From the NCBI GenBank assembly GCA_034440615.1, contig JAOTOM010003822.1:62001-126000 (forward strand): a stretch of DNA of 64,000 nt, given 5' to 3'. A program made the translations under genes and the position numbers. The notes under the pieces were generated by a model, which worked only from the letters and a program-made list of their open reading frames with translations, searched no databases and was not told where the DNA came from. This document shows positions 46,801 to 55,889 of this stretch, one piece after another; within the stretch, counting starts at the first letter, position 1; each line of letters begins with the position of its first letter. Origin of the DNA: Ashinkailepas kermadecensis (lineage: Eukaryota; Arthropoda; Thecostraca; Neolepadidae).

Positions 46801-48061
46801 GGCCCTTCATATCGGCTCTAGGCCCTTTACGACGGCCTGGGGTCCTTCCGTGGCTTGGTCCTCTCCGTCGGCGCAGGGGCCCTCTATGATGACTCAGGAC
46901 CTTTTCCGGCAAGCCAGAGACCCCTTTTCAATCGTTCGGGCCCTGTCCATCAGGTCGGGGCTCCTTATTCGGCTTTGGCGCCGCCGTCAGACCAGGGGCC
47001 CTTCATATTGGTTTTGAGCCCTCTCCGTCAGCCCGGGACTCTTCCAACGATCCGGGGGCCCATCCGTGGGTCTAGAAGCCCTTCACGTTACCACAGCCAA
47101 GAGCCTTCAACATCTTCCCGAGGACACTCTCCTCTGACACGGGGCTCTCTTCATCGGCCCGGAACACTTTCCGTCAGCCCGGGCCCCTTTTGTCTGACCA
47201 GAGGCCCTTCGTGTCGGCCCAGGGTGTCTTTGCGGGTCCCCTGCACCGACGTCTTGAGGGCCCCTCAAGGCGGTCGTCTGGAGGGCCCCCTCCGACCCTC
47301 TAGGCTTCCTCCTTCGCCCCCTTGGCTACGCCACTGCCTTACCTGGCCAGTCAGATTATCCGAACCAGCAGTGCCGTAGCTCCCTCGGTGCGCTCTTTCT
47401 TCGGGCACGGTGATGTTGTGATGATTGTCTGCCGTCACCTCCACAGAGGTGATGTTGCGAGTGATGCTGTCGGCGTCATCAGCAACCATGCACACGACGG
47501 CTATGCAGACGTTGAGACGGTTGATTAGCATGACGCCTTGTCCAAGCCCAGCCATGAGGGCCGTCGCCAGACGGGTGGACGGAACTAGCCGGTCTGTTAA
47601 GCCAGATCAGGTCAGGTCAGGTCAGGTCACATGATGTCCCGGTAAGCCTATCTTGACGATGTCAGGATAACCTGACCTGTCGGTTCTCTCTAGTCAAATC
47701 ATATTCAGATGGATTATGTGCTGATAGCGTCTGTGCTGTGAACGGTTTTGAATTTTGTCTCCACGTAAAAACAGAAGGGCAAATTGCTTACGTAGACAGG
47801 AAAGTGAACTTCATGTTTTTGGAGCTGAAGTGTATCATAATATATTTGCCTGTTCCTTCAGAAAGCAAACCAACACGCGCCCGAACATCGTAAGACCACG
47901 CATCGAGAAGAAATAGCAGGCAACAACAGTGAGGCCAACATTGTGTGAAGCGGAGTAAGACATAACACGACAGACGAGACGATTGCAGAGCAGGTGCACC
48001 AAATCATCTTACAGTTCAGTTCTCCGGCCTCGAGCTGTTTTTGTCGTAGATGAGTTTCCAT
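28590..48061 (-). CDS. SLC17-family anion transporter, complete 11-exon gene model (540 aa)
   Basis: Multi-pass transporter of the SLC17 branch of the major facilitator superfamily (sialin, vesicular glutamate and Na/phosphate-type anion transporters), expected in the plasma or vesicle/lysosome membrane. Exons: 48013-48061, 47343-47593, 45885-45985, 45176-45305, 43317-43491, 36073-36224, 35579-35734, 33960-34092, 32057-32176, 30196-30320, 28590-28820. All introns are GT-AG and every junction is phase-compatible. Family landmarks in order: TM1 ending INRLNVCIAVVCMV, NIT/NIT/NLT glycosylation sites in the TM1-TM2 loop, FDWD then FFYGY and PGGWVSD, LRAVQG, GWPMVFYV, SDEERR loop, NITLPTFLKEA, NGILSGLP, ARKLISTFG, PQYAGI, SEWRYFF and a final membrane helix before ELQPF. 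Length is typical of the family. The substrate cannot be inferred. The usual TM4 glutamate and the following histidine are replaced. The start is the ATG at 48061 (A at -3, G at +4). Confidence 0.9.
30196..30320 (-). CDS. SLC17-like gene, exon 10 (TM11 region)
   Basis: Acceptor tgttccaatag, donor GTACGT. It encodes PLSAGSEIGPQYAGIIWGLA and then GNLPGVLAPTVASAMTPN. This corresponds to the family (D)IAP(R/Q)YAG(V/I)L segment followed by PG...P. The usual N-H-L-D before IAP is replaced by A-G-S-E. Phase 1 in, phase 0 out. Confidence 0.88.
32057..32176 (-). CDS. SLC17-like gene, exon 9 (TM9-TM10)
   Basis: Acceptor tgcatttccag, donor GTGAGA. It encodes MLVPAALLGVILVIPPG, then TTMALLCAANVIAVLAVAG: two hydrophobic segments where the family has GPALCLVALGY and the following helix. 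Phase 1 to phase 1, 120 nt. Confidence 0.85.
32672..33170 (+). repeat. 45-bp minisatellite in SLC17-like intron 8
   Basis: The unit is cgagtctacccttgttagtc, gctacgggcgagggcgacac, ccgag, about 11 copies. The period is a multiple of 3 and it is open in frames on both strands, but it lies wholly within an intron between exons 8 and 9. Confidence 0.95.
33960..34092 (-). CDS. SLC17-like gene, exon 8 (TM8)
   Basis: Acceptor ccgtgggcag, donor GTGAGA. It encodes NGILSGLPTVSMTGGVLLGG and ends KLTRTVARKLISTF plus one base. This matches family N-G-(F/L)-L-S-(A/G)-L-P and T..RK.....G. Leaves phase 1. Confidence 0.9.
34130..34345. repeat. CA/GT-rich microsatellite in intron 7
   Basis: Runs of (CA)n at 34274-34345 preceded by mixed tgtgtatg/acacacat tracts and a short (CT)n at 34258-34270. 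Begins about 40 bases upstream of the exon 8 acceptor. Confidence 0.95.
34678..35436. mobile_element. MITE-like TIR element, copy 1 (intron 7)
   Basis: Starts ccgtct with a G-rich run and ends with its approximate inverse (cccctcccccgagacgg), about 759 bp. It shares aagaagtgtcatcggaaagc, atcatatttttggctct-like and gtgacgactggttgaac blocks in the same order and orientation with the element at 38875-39675. No coding capacity. Confidence 0.75.
35579..35734 (-). CDS. SLC17-like gene, exon 7 (TM7)
   Basis: Acceptor ttgtgcttcag, donor GTCAGC, phase 0 on both sides (52 codons). It encodes EKLAPTPILAIVTNRQ, then a TM7 helix, then NITLPTFLKEAMDVDLAE. This corresponds to family PW..I..S..V.AI......FY.L...LPT(F/Y)(M/L)K...(F/V)D, with TL-PTF-LK conserved. 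Confidence 0.92.
36073..36224 (-). CDS. SLC17-like gene, exon 6 (TM6 and cytosolic loop)
   Basis: Encodes (G)CLPLVWAVFAWFTMASSPG and then SDEERRCIVSQQL, matching the family pattern W..FW......SP....I...ERR.I. The acceptor (ctgacgccggcag) has no pyrimidine tract and lies inside the last unit of the 36-bp minisatellite. Phase 1 in and phase 0 out fit exons 5 and 7 exactly. Donor GTCAGA. The array upstream is stop-free in this same frame, so partial retention as coding sequence is possible. Confidence 0.82.
36225..36580 (-). repeat. 36-bp minisatellite abutting exon 6 (intron 5)
   Basis: The plus-strand unit is gccaacctggcctcagatgc, ggccacaccagcgtca (36 bp), about 10 copies with variants (aatacgggatc, aacactgcctc). 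Open on both strands; 12-residue periodic readings are ADAGVAASEAVL (minus) and a PHLRPGWLTPVW frame continuous with exon 6. The last unit merges into the exon 6 acceptor at 36225. Confidence 0.95.
38273..38479 (+). CDS. C2H2 zinc-finger first exon, probably of a mobile or hypothetical gene
   Basis: Starts at an ATG and encodes MPKRKRAGEKLSPSEQKVRC, with one C2H2 finger: C-x4-C-x11-H-x4-H (CGYPGC ... HNKRRH), about residues 20-42. The exon is 69 codons and ends at a consensus donor (gaacag|gtaagt) in phase 0. The basic KRKR start could be a nuclear signal. Splicing to the nearest acceptor (about 38579) reaches a stop within 11 codons, so no long product can be assembled. It lies inside SLC17-like intron 5 on the opposite strand. 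It could be a transposon-derived exon or a decayed gene. Confidence 0.4.
38875..39675. mobile_element. MITE-like TIR element, copy 2 (intron 5)
   Basis: About 801 bp, ends ccgtctcgggggtgggg and ctccccgagatgg in inverted arrangement. Collinear with copy 1 at 34678-35436 over its whole length at moderate identity, in direct orientation. No clear target duplication could be fixed by eye. Confidence 0.75.
39770..40935 (+). repeat. Diverged ~280-bp tandem repeat, 4 copies, intron 5
   Basis: Units recognisable by (a)caagccacgtcgaatgac at about 39821, 40110, 40393 and 40658, each followed by aattgaagc.atagcgac, then tttgaccttga..tttgaccttgacat, then ttactcga.ggttcac and ggctatcg. It lies immediately 3' of MITE copy 2. 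Carries repeated TGACCTTGA motifs. Confidence 0.8.
41277..41365 (+). repeat. Short tandem repeat agatggttcatgttattca
   Basis: Three copies of the roughly 20-bp agatggttcatgttattca motif, with partial copies between. Confidence 0.9.
41662..41840 (+). repeat. 36-bp minisatellite, second locus of the exon 6-type repeat (intron 5)
   Basis: About 5 copies of the same 36-bp family as at 36225-36580 (gcctcagatgcggccacacc then agcgtcagcc.aca). Its left flank contains ggttacacccatgg, the inverse of the catgggtataacca at the right edge of the first locus. Confidence 0.93.
42632..42725 (+). repeat. 20-bp minisatellite
   Basis: About 4 copies of gtgggtcgccagcgaggcgg in SLC17-like intron 5. Confidence 0.93.
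42940..43110 (+). repeat. Interspersed repeat copy (aacttttaacatggga family)
   Basis: Contains cattttaacttttaacatgg, tgtgcccct and ccatttgggttcgctcattg, matching blocks near 12105-12180 and partly near 13925-13980. Dispersed repeat of unknown class. Confidence 0.7.
43317..43491 (-). CDS. SLC17-like gene, exon 5 (TM4-TM5)
   Basis: Acceptor ttgtttgcag, donor GTGAGA. It encodes AGVLPACIVLIRNW, SMPNEYSTLFAIAWSQQYLF and GWPMVFYVT. It aligns to the family stretch from PAMHAMWSKWAPPLER to GWPSVFYVFG. The family His after PA(M/C) is Ile here and ER is EY. 58 codons plus one base; leaves phase 1. Confidence 0.9.
45176..45305 (-). CDS. SLC17-like gene, exon 4 (TM3 and start of TM4)
   Basis: Encodes LPAQLVILFGVGSQGVASLL and then PVAARTNAYLLLILRAVQGIAC. 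The Arg of LRAVQG aligns with the conserved TM4 arginine of SLC17 (R184 in VGLUT2). Where the family has GEG after this, the protein reads A-C-A-G across the exon 4/5 junction. Acceptor tgtgccgcag, donor GTAAGA, leaves phase 0. Confidence 0.9.
45600..45765 (-). mobile_element. tRNA-derived SINE with 11-bp target duplication (SLC17-like intron 3)
   Basis: Read on the minus strand it begins with a tRNA-like head (gtggtctaggggtaagatgc, B-box gggttcgagtctcac), continues with a ~90-bp body and ends gtcgtaaaaccaataacc followed by six A. It is flanked by a perfect 11-bp direct repeat cccacacgaca at 45589-45599 and 45766-45776. The 3' motif GTCGTAAAACCA is shared with the SINE at 17526-17683. Confidence 0.88.
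45885..45985 (-). CDS. SLC17-like gene, exon 3 (TM2)
   Basis: The acceptor has a T-run ending in cag. It encodes GEFDWDKTFQGLLLSSFFYG and then PGGWVSDR, the hallmark SLC17 segment (FDWD, FFYGY, PGG and a conserved Asp). The donor GTCAGT leaves phase 2; the split AG|A codon gives Arg with exon 4. 101 nt. Confidence 0.93.
46400..47336 (-). repeat. Second GC-rich degenerate array, inverse of the 21.9-25.8 kb family (intron 2)
   Basis: On the minus strand it reads as the same kind of ~20-bp degenerate units (gggccgacacgaagggcctc, gggcccgggctgacggaaag) as 21905-25840. It starts at 47336 with cagtggcgtagccaaggggg, and a related terminus cagtggcgtttccaagcgg lies near 46486. It ends within 10 bases of the exon 2 donor. 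Confidence 0.8.
47343..47593 (-). CDS. SLC17-like gene, exon 2 (TM1 and glycosylated loop)
   Basis: Acceptor cttaacag and donor GTAAGG. It encodes VPSTRLATALMAGLG followed by INRLNVCIAVVCMV, which aligns to the family TM1 pattern (R-V-N-L-S-V-A-I-V-A-M-V). A polar loop follows with three N-glycosylation sequons (NIT, NIT, NLT), as expected for the luminal/extracellular TM1-TM2 loop of this family. It enters in phase 1 and leaves in phase 0. The repeat-derived sequence of intron 2 begins a few bases after the donor. Confidence 0.85.
48013..48061 (-). CDS. SLC17-like gene, coding exon 1 (N-terminus)
   Basis: Begins at an ATG in a good context (cgaaATGg) and encodes a hydrophilic cytosolic start, METHLRQKQLEAGELN, plus one base. 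The donor GTAAGA leaves phase 1, which completes a Tyr codon with the next exon. An in-frame stop lies upstream, with no other ATG after it. This is the least constrained exon because SLC17 N-termini are not conserved; the phase fit is the main support. Confidence 0.65.
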
Positions 48062-48540
48062 TTCGTCTCTTTTGTCGGCAGTTAATGATGTCCACTGGGT
48101 ATGGATGGCTGTCTGGATGCTTTGCGCCAATTAGATGCACGCGAGGCGTAGACGGCCTTCTAAAGAACGACCGAACTGTCAGTGTGAGACGAACAGATAT
48201 TGTAAGTTGCATATCATCATGATTGATTCATGCACGCTAATACAGAGAAACCGCCTCCCAAGCAGCAACTCGCAACATTAATAATGATTCCAATGACATC
48301 GCAGGCGTTCTCGTAAGAATGAAAAGCAGACTTCTTACAACTTCTATGATTCATTTAGATGTCGTGCAGGTCGTAGCGACTGCGATGTTCGAAATCCCCG
48401 TCAAGTAGGTGAAACGCAACGTGTCGTTCAGCTGCTTCACCGATCACTGTCTGGTGGTTGGTCCTTGAAATGACATCGATTGGTCAACATTTCTGCTGGG
48501 TCGTAAATGTCGGACCATTTCGATCAAGGACTGTGGATCA

Positions 48541-49150
48541 GCAATCCGACCGATCCACAGTCCTAACAACCTCGCTACTCAGATCCATAGTCTTACCAAC
48601 CTCGCTAATTAGATCCACAGTCTTACCAGCCTCGCTACTTAGATCCACAGTGTTACCAACCTCGCTACTTAGATCCACAGTCTTACCAGCCTCGCTACTC
48701 AGATCCACAGTCCCAACCTCGCTTCTCAGATCCAGTCTTACCAACCTCGCTACTTAGATCCACAGTCTTACCAACCTCGCTACTTAGATCCACACACTTA
48801 CCAACCTCGCAACTTAGATCCACAGTCTTACAAACCTCGCTACTTAGATCCATAGTCTTACCAACCTCACTACTCAGATACACAGTCTTACCAACCTCAC
48901 TATTCAGATCCGCAGTCTTACCAACCTCGCTACTCAAATCCACAGTCCTAACAAACTCGCTAGTCAGATCCACAGTCCTACCAACCTCGCTACTCAGATA
49001 TACAGTCCTACCAACCTCGCTACTCAGATCCACAGTCCTACCAACCTCGCTACTCGGATCCACAGTCCTACCAACCTCGCTACTCGGATCCACAGTCCTA
49101 CCAACCTCGCTACTCGGATGCACAGTCTTACCGACCTCGCTACCCAGGAC
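48541..49150 (-). repeat. 30-bp minisatellite upstream of the SLC17-like start
   Basis: The unit is ctacttagatccacagtctt, accaacctcg (30 bp), about 20 copies with slightly shortened variants (48705-48735). It starts about 480 bases upstream of the transporter ATG, so it could lie in its promoter or first noncoding exon/intron. On the minus strand it reads as a 10-residue repeat (SSEVGRTVDP/L). Confidence 0.95.
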
Positions 49151-49868
49151 GATCCGCGACTCAGTCGTCCCGAGTCGTCGGTGGTGGGCGGCGGGCGACC
49201 GTGAGTCGGGTGGGCAATGCCGTCATGCTGACGAGTGTAGGAGGACCCTTGGCACTCGGAGAGCCATGCGCATCATCTCCCAGTGGATGCCTAACACGCC
49301 AGATGGATACATCAAACAGGCACAGGAGTATTGCTTGACATTTAGGCACAAATGAACTTCACAGCACGTATTCCATTTTGATAAACTTATCTCGCTTGGT
49401 TTAAGAAGATCACGATGTCTCCTTGGGATCAGATATGCTTTCTATGTAAACTTGTGTGGATGAAGAGCGGAAATGATGCGCATATTCATGTTAAACTATT
49501 AATTCTGTAAGCTCTCGACGAACGTATCTTAGGTCGTTGATCATTCACGGTTTTAAGTGCACCCTACCATCAACTTGACCGCATACAGTTTATATTGGCA
49601 CCAGTTGAACGACTTGGCTTGAATTCCTCTTGAGTTATATCGAACGCTCTGCATTATCATTGACTGACCTTGCTTGAACCAAATGGACTGGACTTGGTGA
49701 AGGACATGTTTGAGTACACAACTTCGCCTCCCAGGCCGCCTTGATACTAGATTCAGCCTGGACCGGCGGCAGCAACCGATCCGCGGCATACAGCTGATAT
49801 TTTATATTATATGTAAAATATCCGCTGTACATTGTATATACAGCTTCTATATACTCTCTCTCTCTCTC

Positions 49869-50177
<309 letters not shown>

Positions 50178-50640
50178 TATTAGGGTACTTCATTTTATGT
50201 GGTACAATTTTCAGGGATGACTTTCTCCATGGGACCATCTATGGTTTGGTGACGTTTGTTGAGGAAGCTCTAAAGGTACAACTTCTCTGAATCGAAGAAT
50301 AGTTAGGGGTCCCGCAAGTGCGTCAAAGTCTCTCCCATGTAACGGGCCGGCACCTCGTCCGAATCTCGCCGTAGACGCTTCACAAAACTGCTCCTGCACT
50401 GCAAATTAGTATGTTTTGAACCTTTGAGAATTGAAATGACTAAATAATCGAGACAGCTATTCTTTCTGACATAAAATATGTAACTCGCAATTTGGTCGCC
50501 TTCATCCCCAAGTACTAGAACATCATGAGGTCCAAGCAGCGCAAGTCGGATGGGGATCTTGTATTCGCCGCATGCTGGATGGAGAGCTGTCGGGTCTATT
50601 CGACATCTCACATCACGATGCGTTGAAGATGATCAGCTTA

Positions 50641-50653
50641 TATATACTATATA

Positions 50654-50716
<63 letters not shown>
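50641..50716. repeat. TA microsatellite
   Basis: About 35 TA units after an imperfect atatactatatat start. Confidence 0.97.
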
Positions 50717-50719
<3 letters not shown>

Positions 50720-51716
50720 GTTTTCACACCCCTGATAATTCATAGTGCAGGTTACCCAGATCACGCCCATGCAGTTGAAGCAAGTTCAACTGGTACAATG
50801 GAGCCCATCACTTTCCATGTATTTTCCTTATATGTTAGGCATACATGATAGGTACATCCATTCTAGCTACCTGATCACGTTCATTGTGTTGACCTTGGTC
50901 GGACAAGTTCAATTTCTGAAAATTAAGCACACTTTGTCACCTGCTGCCTCAGGTGTTATCCGCCGGTCCTTATACAGTTTGTAAAACATCCATGCTGCTT
51001 CCATGCTAAGTAAATAGTGTTGAATAATGTGATGACTGCTACACTTCCAGTGGCCTCTCCATAACCAGCAGAGTGCACATCTGACTACTCGAGACTCGGC
51101 CGTCCCCCTCCCCCTGCCCCCTGGCCGGCAACCCGACGATCTCCCGACGGACGAGCGGTGAAGGACAAAGTTGTCCCGGGATATTCCTGTTTTTGATTGT
51201 GATAGATACTTTATGGTGCTGTTCTGCACAAGCGAAGCTCAACATTGCGGCCATATTTGCTTTGGAGATATCCGAAGAATATCGGCGGAGGTGCGATGCC
51301 CCCCCTGGATGTACCCTGTATCGCATGTACTGACTTGGTTTGGTTTACAGATGACGGTGATTTTTTTTACCTTGCCTTACCGCCTGATAATACCAAAAAG
51401 CTACGAAGTTATTATACATTATTATGTCTAATTATACATTTTTCACGCTCCCTGGAATACAGGTAAGGATAGGTAATCGCTTTGCAAGAATGGAATGCTC
51501 TGAACATTAATATTCTACGTAATTTCTAACACATAAAGCATACCGTTTGTACCGTGACCAATGCACGAATTCAACAATATGTATGTTTAATGCACATCCA
51601 ACCATACAACAAATAAATAATGACCAAATATCAATGGAAACAAAACTTAGGCAGTTGTTCCAAGTGTGTCTCACCCCCGGGAGCTTTGACTTTGAAAACC
51701 AATAACGTCAGCGATG

Positions 51717-53082
51717 TAGGGGAGACCGGGTCAAGTTGATACACGGCGTGGTTGATACAATCGGCCCCTGTCAATGTTCATTGGGAGCCGGTGACGTCAT
51801 CCGGGCGCCGATTTGGGTTCAGAAGGTTATCATGACAGCAAGAAATGGTACTTTTCTGCGTATGTTCCTGACTAGCAAGTATAGGTGATAGATATAAATT
51901 ATACGTCATCTGAAAGCTTGTTTCATGGTATTTCGATAATCGTGGTAGGCTTTTACTGAACGTGTTAGTTATTGTGTAAAATTGTGTTATTTAGACCCAT
52001 GCCATATCCATCGACACTATTTAACTTAAGCGGGCTGGGACCTCGGTGTGGATAGCGCAGTTGGTAGCGCGTCATTTCAATGACTCTGAGGTAGCTGGTT
52101 CGAGGTTGGAGACCAGCAGCTCTTTGTGCGTGTCGTGGGAAGTCCTTCTAATAAGTGACAGTGGATTAAGACATTGCTGGCATGGGACGATCTTTTGCAT
52201 AAAGTGAAGGGAAAAACGGAGATATTCTGCAAGGCTGGGGTTCGGCCACCTCAAATTGTGCTATGGTTGACCACTTTTTCTATTCAGCCAGGCATAGGAA
52301 GTACGTAACACGTTCACTGCTTATGGCAGTGAACGTTGCTAAAAGTTGCTAACTTTTTAGGGGTCGGCTACCATTACCGTGTTCTCTCAGCTTTGCAACG
52401 GTGAAATGCTTTTATCTCTTCCTGCTGCACTGTACTCGCAATGTTGCATAGCATGTTGCAGCCTGTACCAGAGAACCAGCGGGGTAAATTGATACAGCCT
52501 GCATCAACTTAATCAGCCGGTATCAACATCAGCCTGTGTCAACGTTTTGTGAACTGGTAATGAAATAAAACAACCACGTAACATGAACATGAACATGAAT
52601 TAAAATAGTCTTATTCAATATTGCTACGGGAATTTCTCACCCGACGGAAAAGACTAAACGACGGAAAAATTACAGCTACTGAATGAGCGTTTGCGCATCC
52701 CATAAATGGAATAAACCATGAGCTATGGTCAGCCTGTACTCAAACCAGTATTATCACTGTAAGCGTGAAATGTGGACCATTCATATGTCGTAAACTAATG
52801 CCACCTATAGGTAAAATATTTTATTTAACTTACATTTTAGTAACTTACCCCATCGTGAGTAACAACTTGCCCCTACAGCGGGGTAAGTTGATGAACCGGT
52901 AGTTGCGGGATGATTTGCTCTCTGGTAGTAAGCCCACAGGATACCACGAAAACATAATCATCGGGGATGATACCGGAAGGCTTAGGCCTGGCGTAGGTGT
53001 AGCTACCTCCTCGCACCCTTTCAGAGTGGTGAGCTATTTTTAGTTTCGTCAAAATTGTATCATCCAGACCCGGTCCCCCCTA
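51717..53082. mobile_element. TIR DNA element (about 1.37 kb), non-autonomous
   Basis: The left end taggggagaccgggtcaagt (then tgataca) and the right end, whose inverse is taggggggaccgggtctgga (then tgataca), form imperfect terminal inverted repeats of about 28 bp. If the terminal TA is the target duplication, the element is 51719-53080. Internal copies of gcggggtaa(a/g)ttgat occur at about 52489 and 52881. No transposase is seen. Confidence 0.75.
52045..52115 (+). mobile_element. tRNA-like sequence, probably a SINE head
   Basis: gtgtggatagcgcagttgg (A-box like) and ctggttcgaggttggag (B-box like) are about 40 bases apart, as in tRNA genes. A clean cloverleaf could not be drawn. It lies inside the TIR element at 51717-53082. 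Confidence 0.45.
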
Positions 53083-53089
53083 GTTATTT

Positions 53090-54105
53090 TATCTTGTGGC
53101 ACCTCGCCAGGTTCTGATTCAAAATTAGGCTAGAAACTGGCCTCATTTGCCCCTCGATCATCATGCATCTGCCAACACACGAAAGAAGCCTATTTCTTTT
53201 CCTCCGCTACGCCCGGCTACGCCCGGCTATGATCAGCTCTCCACTGCGCATTCTTATCGCAAAATGATTACCTCAAAGTTCCTCCAATGTGGCTCACTTT
53301 CCGGCCTCGTCCAGGGATAATGGTACCTGGCGAAATAAAACATCGCCGCTTCGAAATCAGGAGGTATCCAACTTGGATCCAACTAATCGAGAACATCTAC
53401 CATGAGCCGATGACTGAACCAAAATCTAGCCATGTTTTCCACAACTAATTGCAAGCACAAATTGGATTTTCGCTTGATTTCATGTTGATCCCGTGAAGAC
53501 TAAACACAATTGTATCACGGGTATGGAACCGTAAACAATAAATAAAAATACCCATACCTATATCTAGCTATGTAACAATGTATGAGCCACTTTCAACAAA
53601 CATCATGTTCTGCCAACGGTGTGCAAGAAAGGGGTAGCAGTTCGAGACGACTCGCCGTTGTTACTTCTTCTGATACTGCGACTCGCTGGTAGGATCGTTC
53701 TTCTCAATGGAGAAGCACTGCTCGTCTTCAGCCCACAAAGCACTGCGCCGGAGTGACACTGCGCTGACTAAATATATCTGGCCAGGTCGCTACAGTATTC
53801 CTGCTCACGCCCTGGCAGATGTAAACAGAACGGCAGTCACGTTCCGAACCGCCGCCAGTGGGACAATGGCGCCGAAGCTGCAGTCCGCGTCCACGTAGGT
53901 CGAGGAACCGATTTCACGCGAAGAGATCTGGCATCGCTGGAAGATGCATGGGTGGGTCCGCTGGCATTGCTGCAGAAGTTTGACAATTATTGGTTCGGTT
54001 CAGTGCGTGGAGGCAATGAATGCTGCACATTTTGTTGGTGGCGCCCACCCTAGAGGGTCTCATGCTAAGAGAGCAGACAAGTGGTGGAGTGACGGCAATG
54101 ATGGT
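53090..54105. other. No gene seen
   Basis: No recognisable coding or repeat signal apart from a short cggctacgccc duplication near 53210. Confidence 0.45.
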
Positions 54106-55885
54106 GGAGGCCGGGCCCCAACAGAAGCGTATTGGAAACGGGCCCCAACAGAAGCGTATTGGAAACGGGCCCCAACAGAAGCGTATTGGAAACGGGCCCC
54201 AACAGAAGCGTATTGGAAACGGGCCCCAACGGAAGCGTATTGGAAACGGGCCCCAACGGAAGCGTATTGGAAACGGGCCCCAACGGAAGCGTATTGGAAA
54301 CGGGCCCCAACAGAAGCGTATTGGAAACGGGCCCCAACAGAAGCGTATTGGAAACGGGCCCCAACGGAAGCGTATTGGAAACGGGCCCCAACAGAAGCGT
54401 ATTGGAAACGGGCCTAACGGAAGCGTATTGGAAACGGGCCCCAACAGAAGCGTATTGGAAACGGGCCCCAACAGAAGCGTATTGGAAACGGGCCCCAACA
54501 GAAGCGTATTGGAAACGGGCCCCAACAGAAGCGTATTGGAAACGCTACCCGTGCCGACTGATGGTGGAGACCAGGCCCCAACAGAAGCGTATTGGAAACG
54601 CTACCCGTGCCGACTGATGGTGGAGACCGGGCCCCAACAGAAGCGTATTGGAAACGCTACCCGTGCCGACTGATGGTGGAGACCAGGCCCCAACAGAAGC
54701 GTATTGGAAACGCTACCCGTGCCGACTGATGGTGGAGACCGGGCCCCAACGAAGCGTATTGGAAACGCTACCCGTGCCGACTGATGGTGGAGACCAGGCC
54801 CCAACAGAAGTGTATTGGAAACGCTACCCGTGCCGACTGATGGTGGAGACCAGGCCCCAACAGAAGCGTATTGGAAACGCTACCCGTGCCGACTGATGGT
54901 GGAGACCAGGCCCCAACAGAAGTGTATTGGAAACGCTACCCGTGCCGACTGATGGTGGAGACCGGGCCCCCAACAGAAGCGTATTGGAAACGCTACCCGT
55001 GCCGACTGATGGTGGAGACCAGGCCCCAACAGAAGTGTATTGGAAACGCTACCCGTGCCGACTGATGGTGAAGACCGGGCCCCCAACAGAAGTGTATTGG
55101 AAACGCTACCCGTGCCGACTGATGGTGGAGACCGGGCCCAACAAGCGTATTGGAAACGCTACCCGTGCCGACTGATGGTGGAGACGGGCCCCAACAAAGC
55201 GTATTGGAAACGCTACCCGTGCCGACTGATGGTGGAGACCAGGCCCCAACAGAAGTGTATTGGAAACGCTACCCGTGCCGACTGATGGTGGAGGGCCCCA
55301 ACAGAAGCGTATTTGAAACGCTACCCGTGCCACTGATGTGGAGACCAGGCCCCAGGAGCGTATTGGAAACGCTACCCGTGCCGACTGATGGTGGAAACTG
55401 GGCCCCAACAGAAGCGTATTGGAAACGCTACCCGTGCCGACTGATGGTGGAGACCAGGCCCCAACAGAAGCGTATTGGAAACGCTACCCGTGCCACTGAT
55501 GGGGAGACCAGGCCCCAACAGAAGTGTATTGGAAACGCTACCCGTGCCGACGATGGTGGAGACCGGGCCCCAACAGAAGCGTATTGGAAACGCTACGTGC
55601 CGACTGATGGTGGAGACGGCCCCAACAGGAGCGTATTGGAAACGCTACCCGTGCCGACTGATGGTGGAGGCCAGGCCCCAACAGAAGCGTATTGGAAACG
55701 CTACCCGTGCCGACTGATGGTGGAGACCAGGCCCCAACAGAAGCGTATTGGAAACGCTACCCGTGCCGACTGATGGTGGATACCGGGCCCCAACAGAAGC
55801 GTTTTGGAAACGCTACCGGTGCCGACTGATGGTGGAGACCAGGCTCCAACAGAAGCGTATTGGAAACGCTACCCGTGCCGGCTAG
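54105..55885 (+). repeat. Compound minisatellite: 27-bp array switching to 56-bp units
   Basis: 54112-54545 is a pure array of a 27-bp unit (gggccccaacagaagcgtat tggaaac), about 16 copies. From about 54546 each copy is joined to a 29-bp block (gctacccgtgccgactgatg gtggagacc), giving units of about 56 bp, about 23 copies to 55885. The right part accumulates 1-4-bp deletions (e.g. near 55140, 55190, 55340, 55500). Stop-free in several frames; not a gene. Confidence 0.95.
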
Positions 55886-55889
55886 GGCT

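Noticed and set aside
54020..55773. Multiple 100-217-codon frames on both strands
   Set aside because: Artefacts of the 27/56-bp array; period and stop-free unit explain them.
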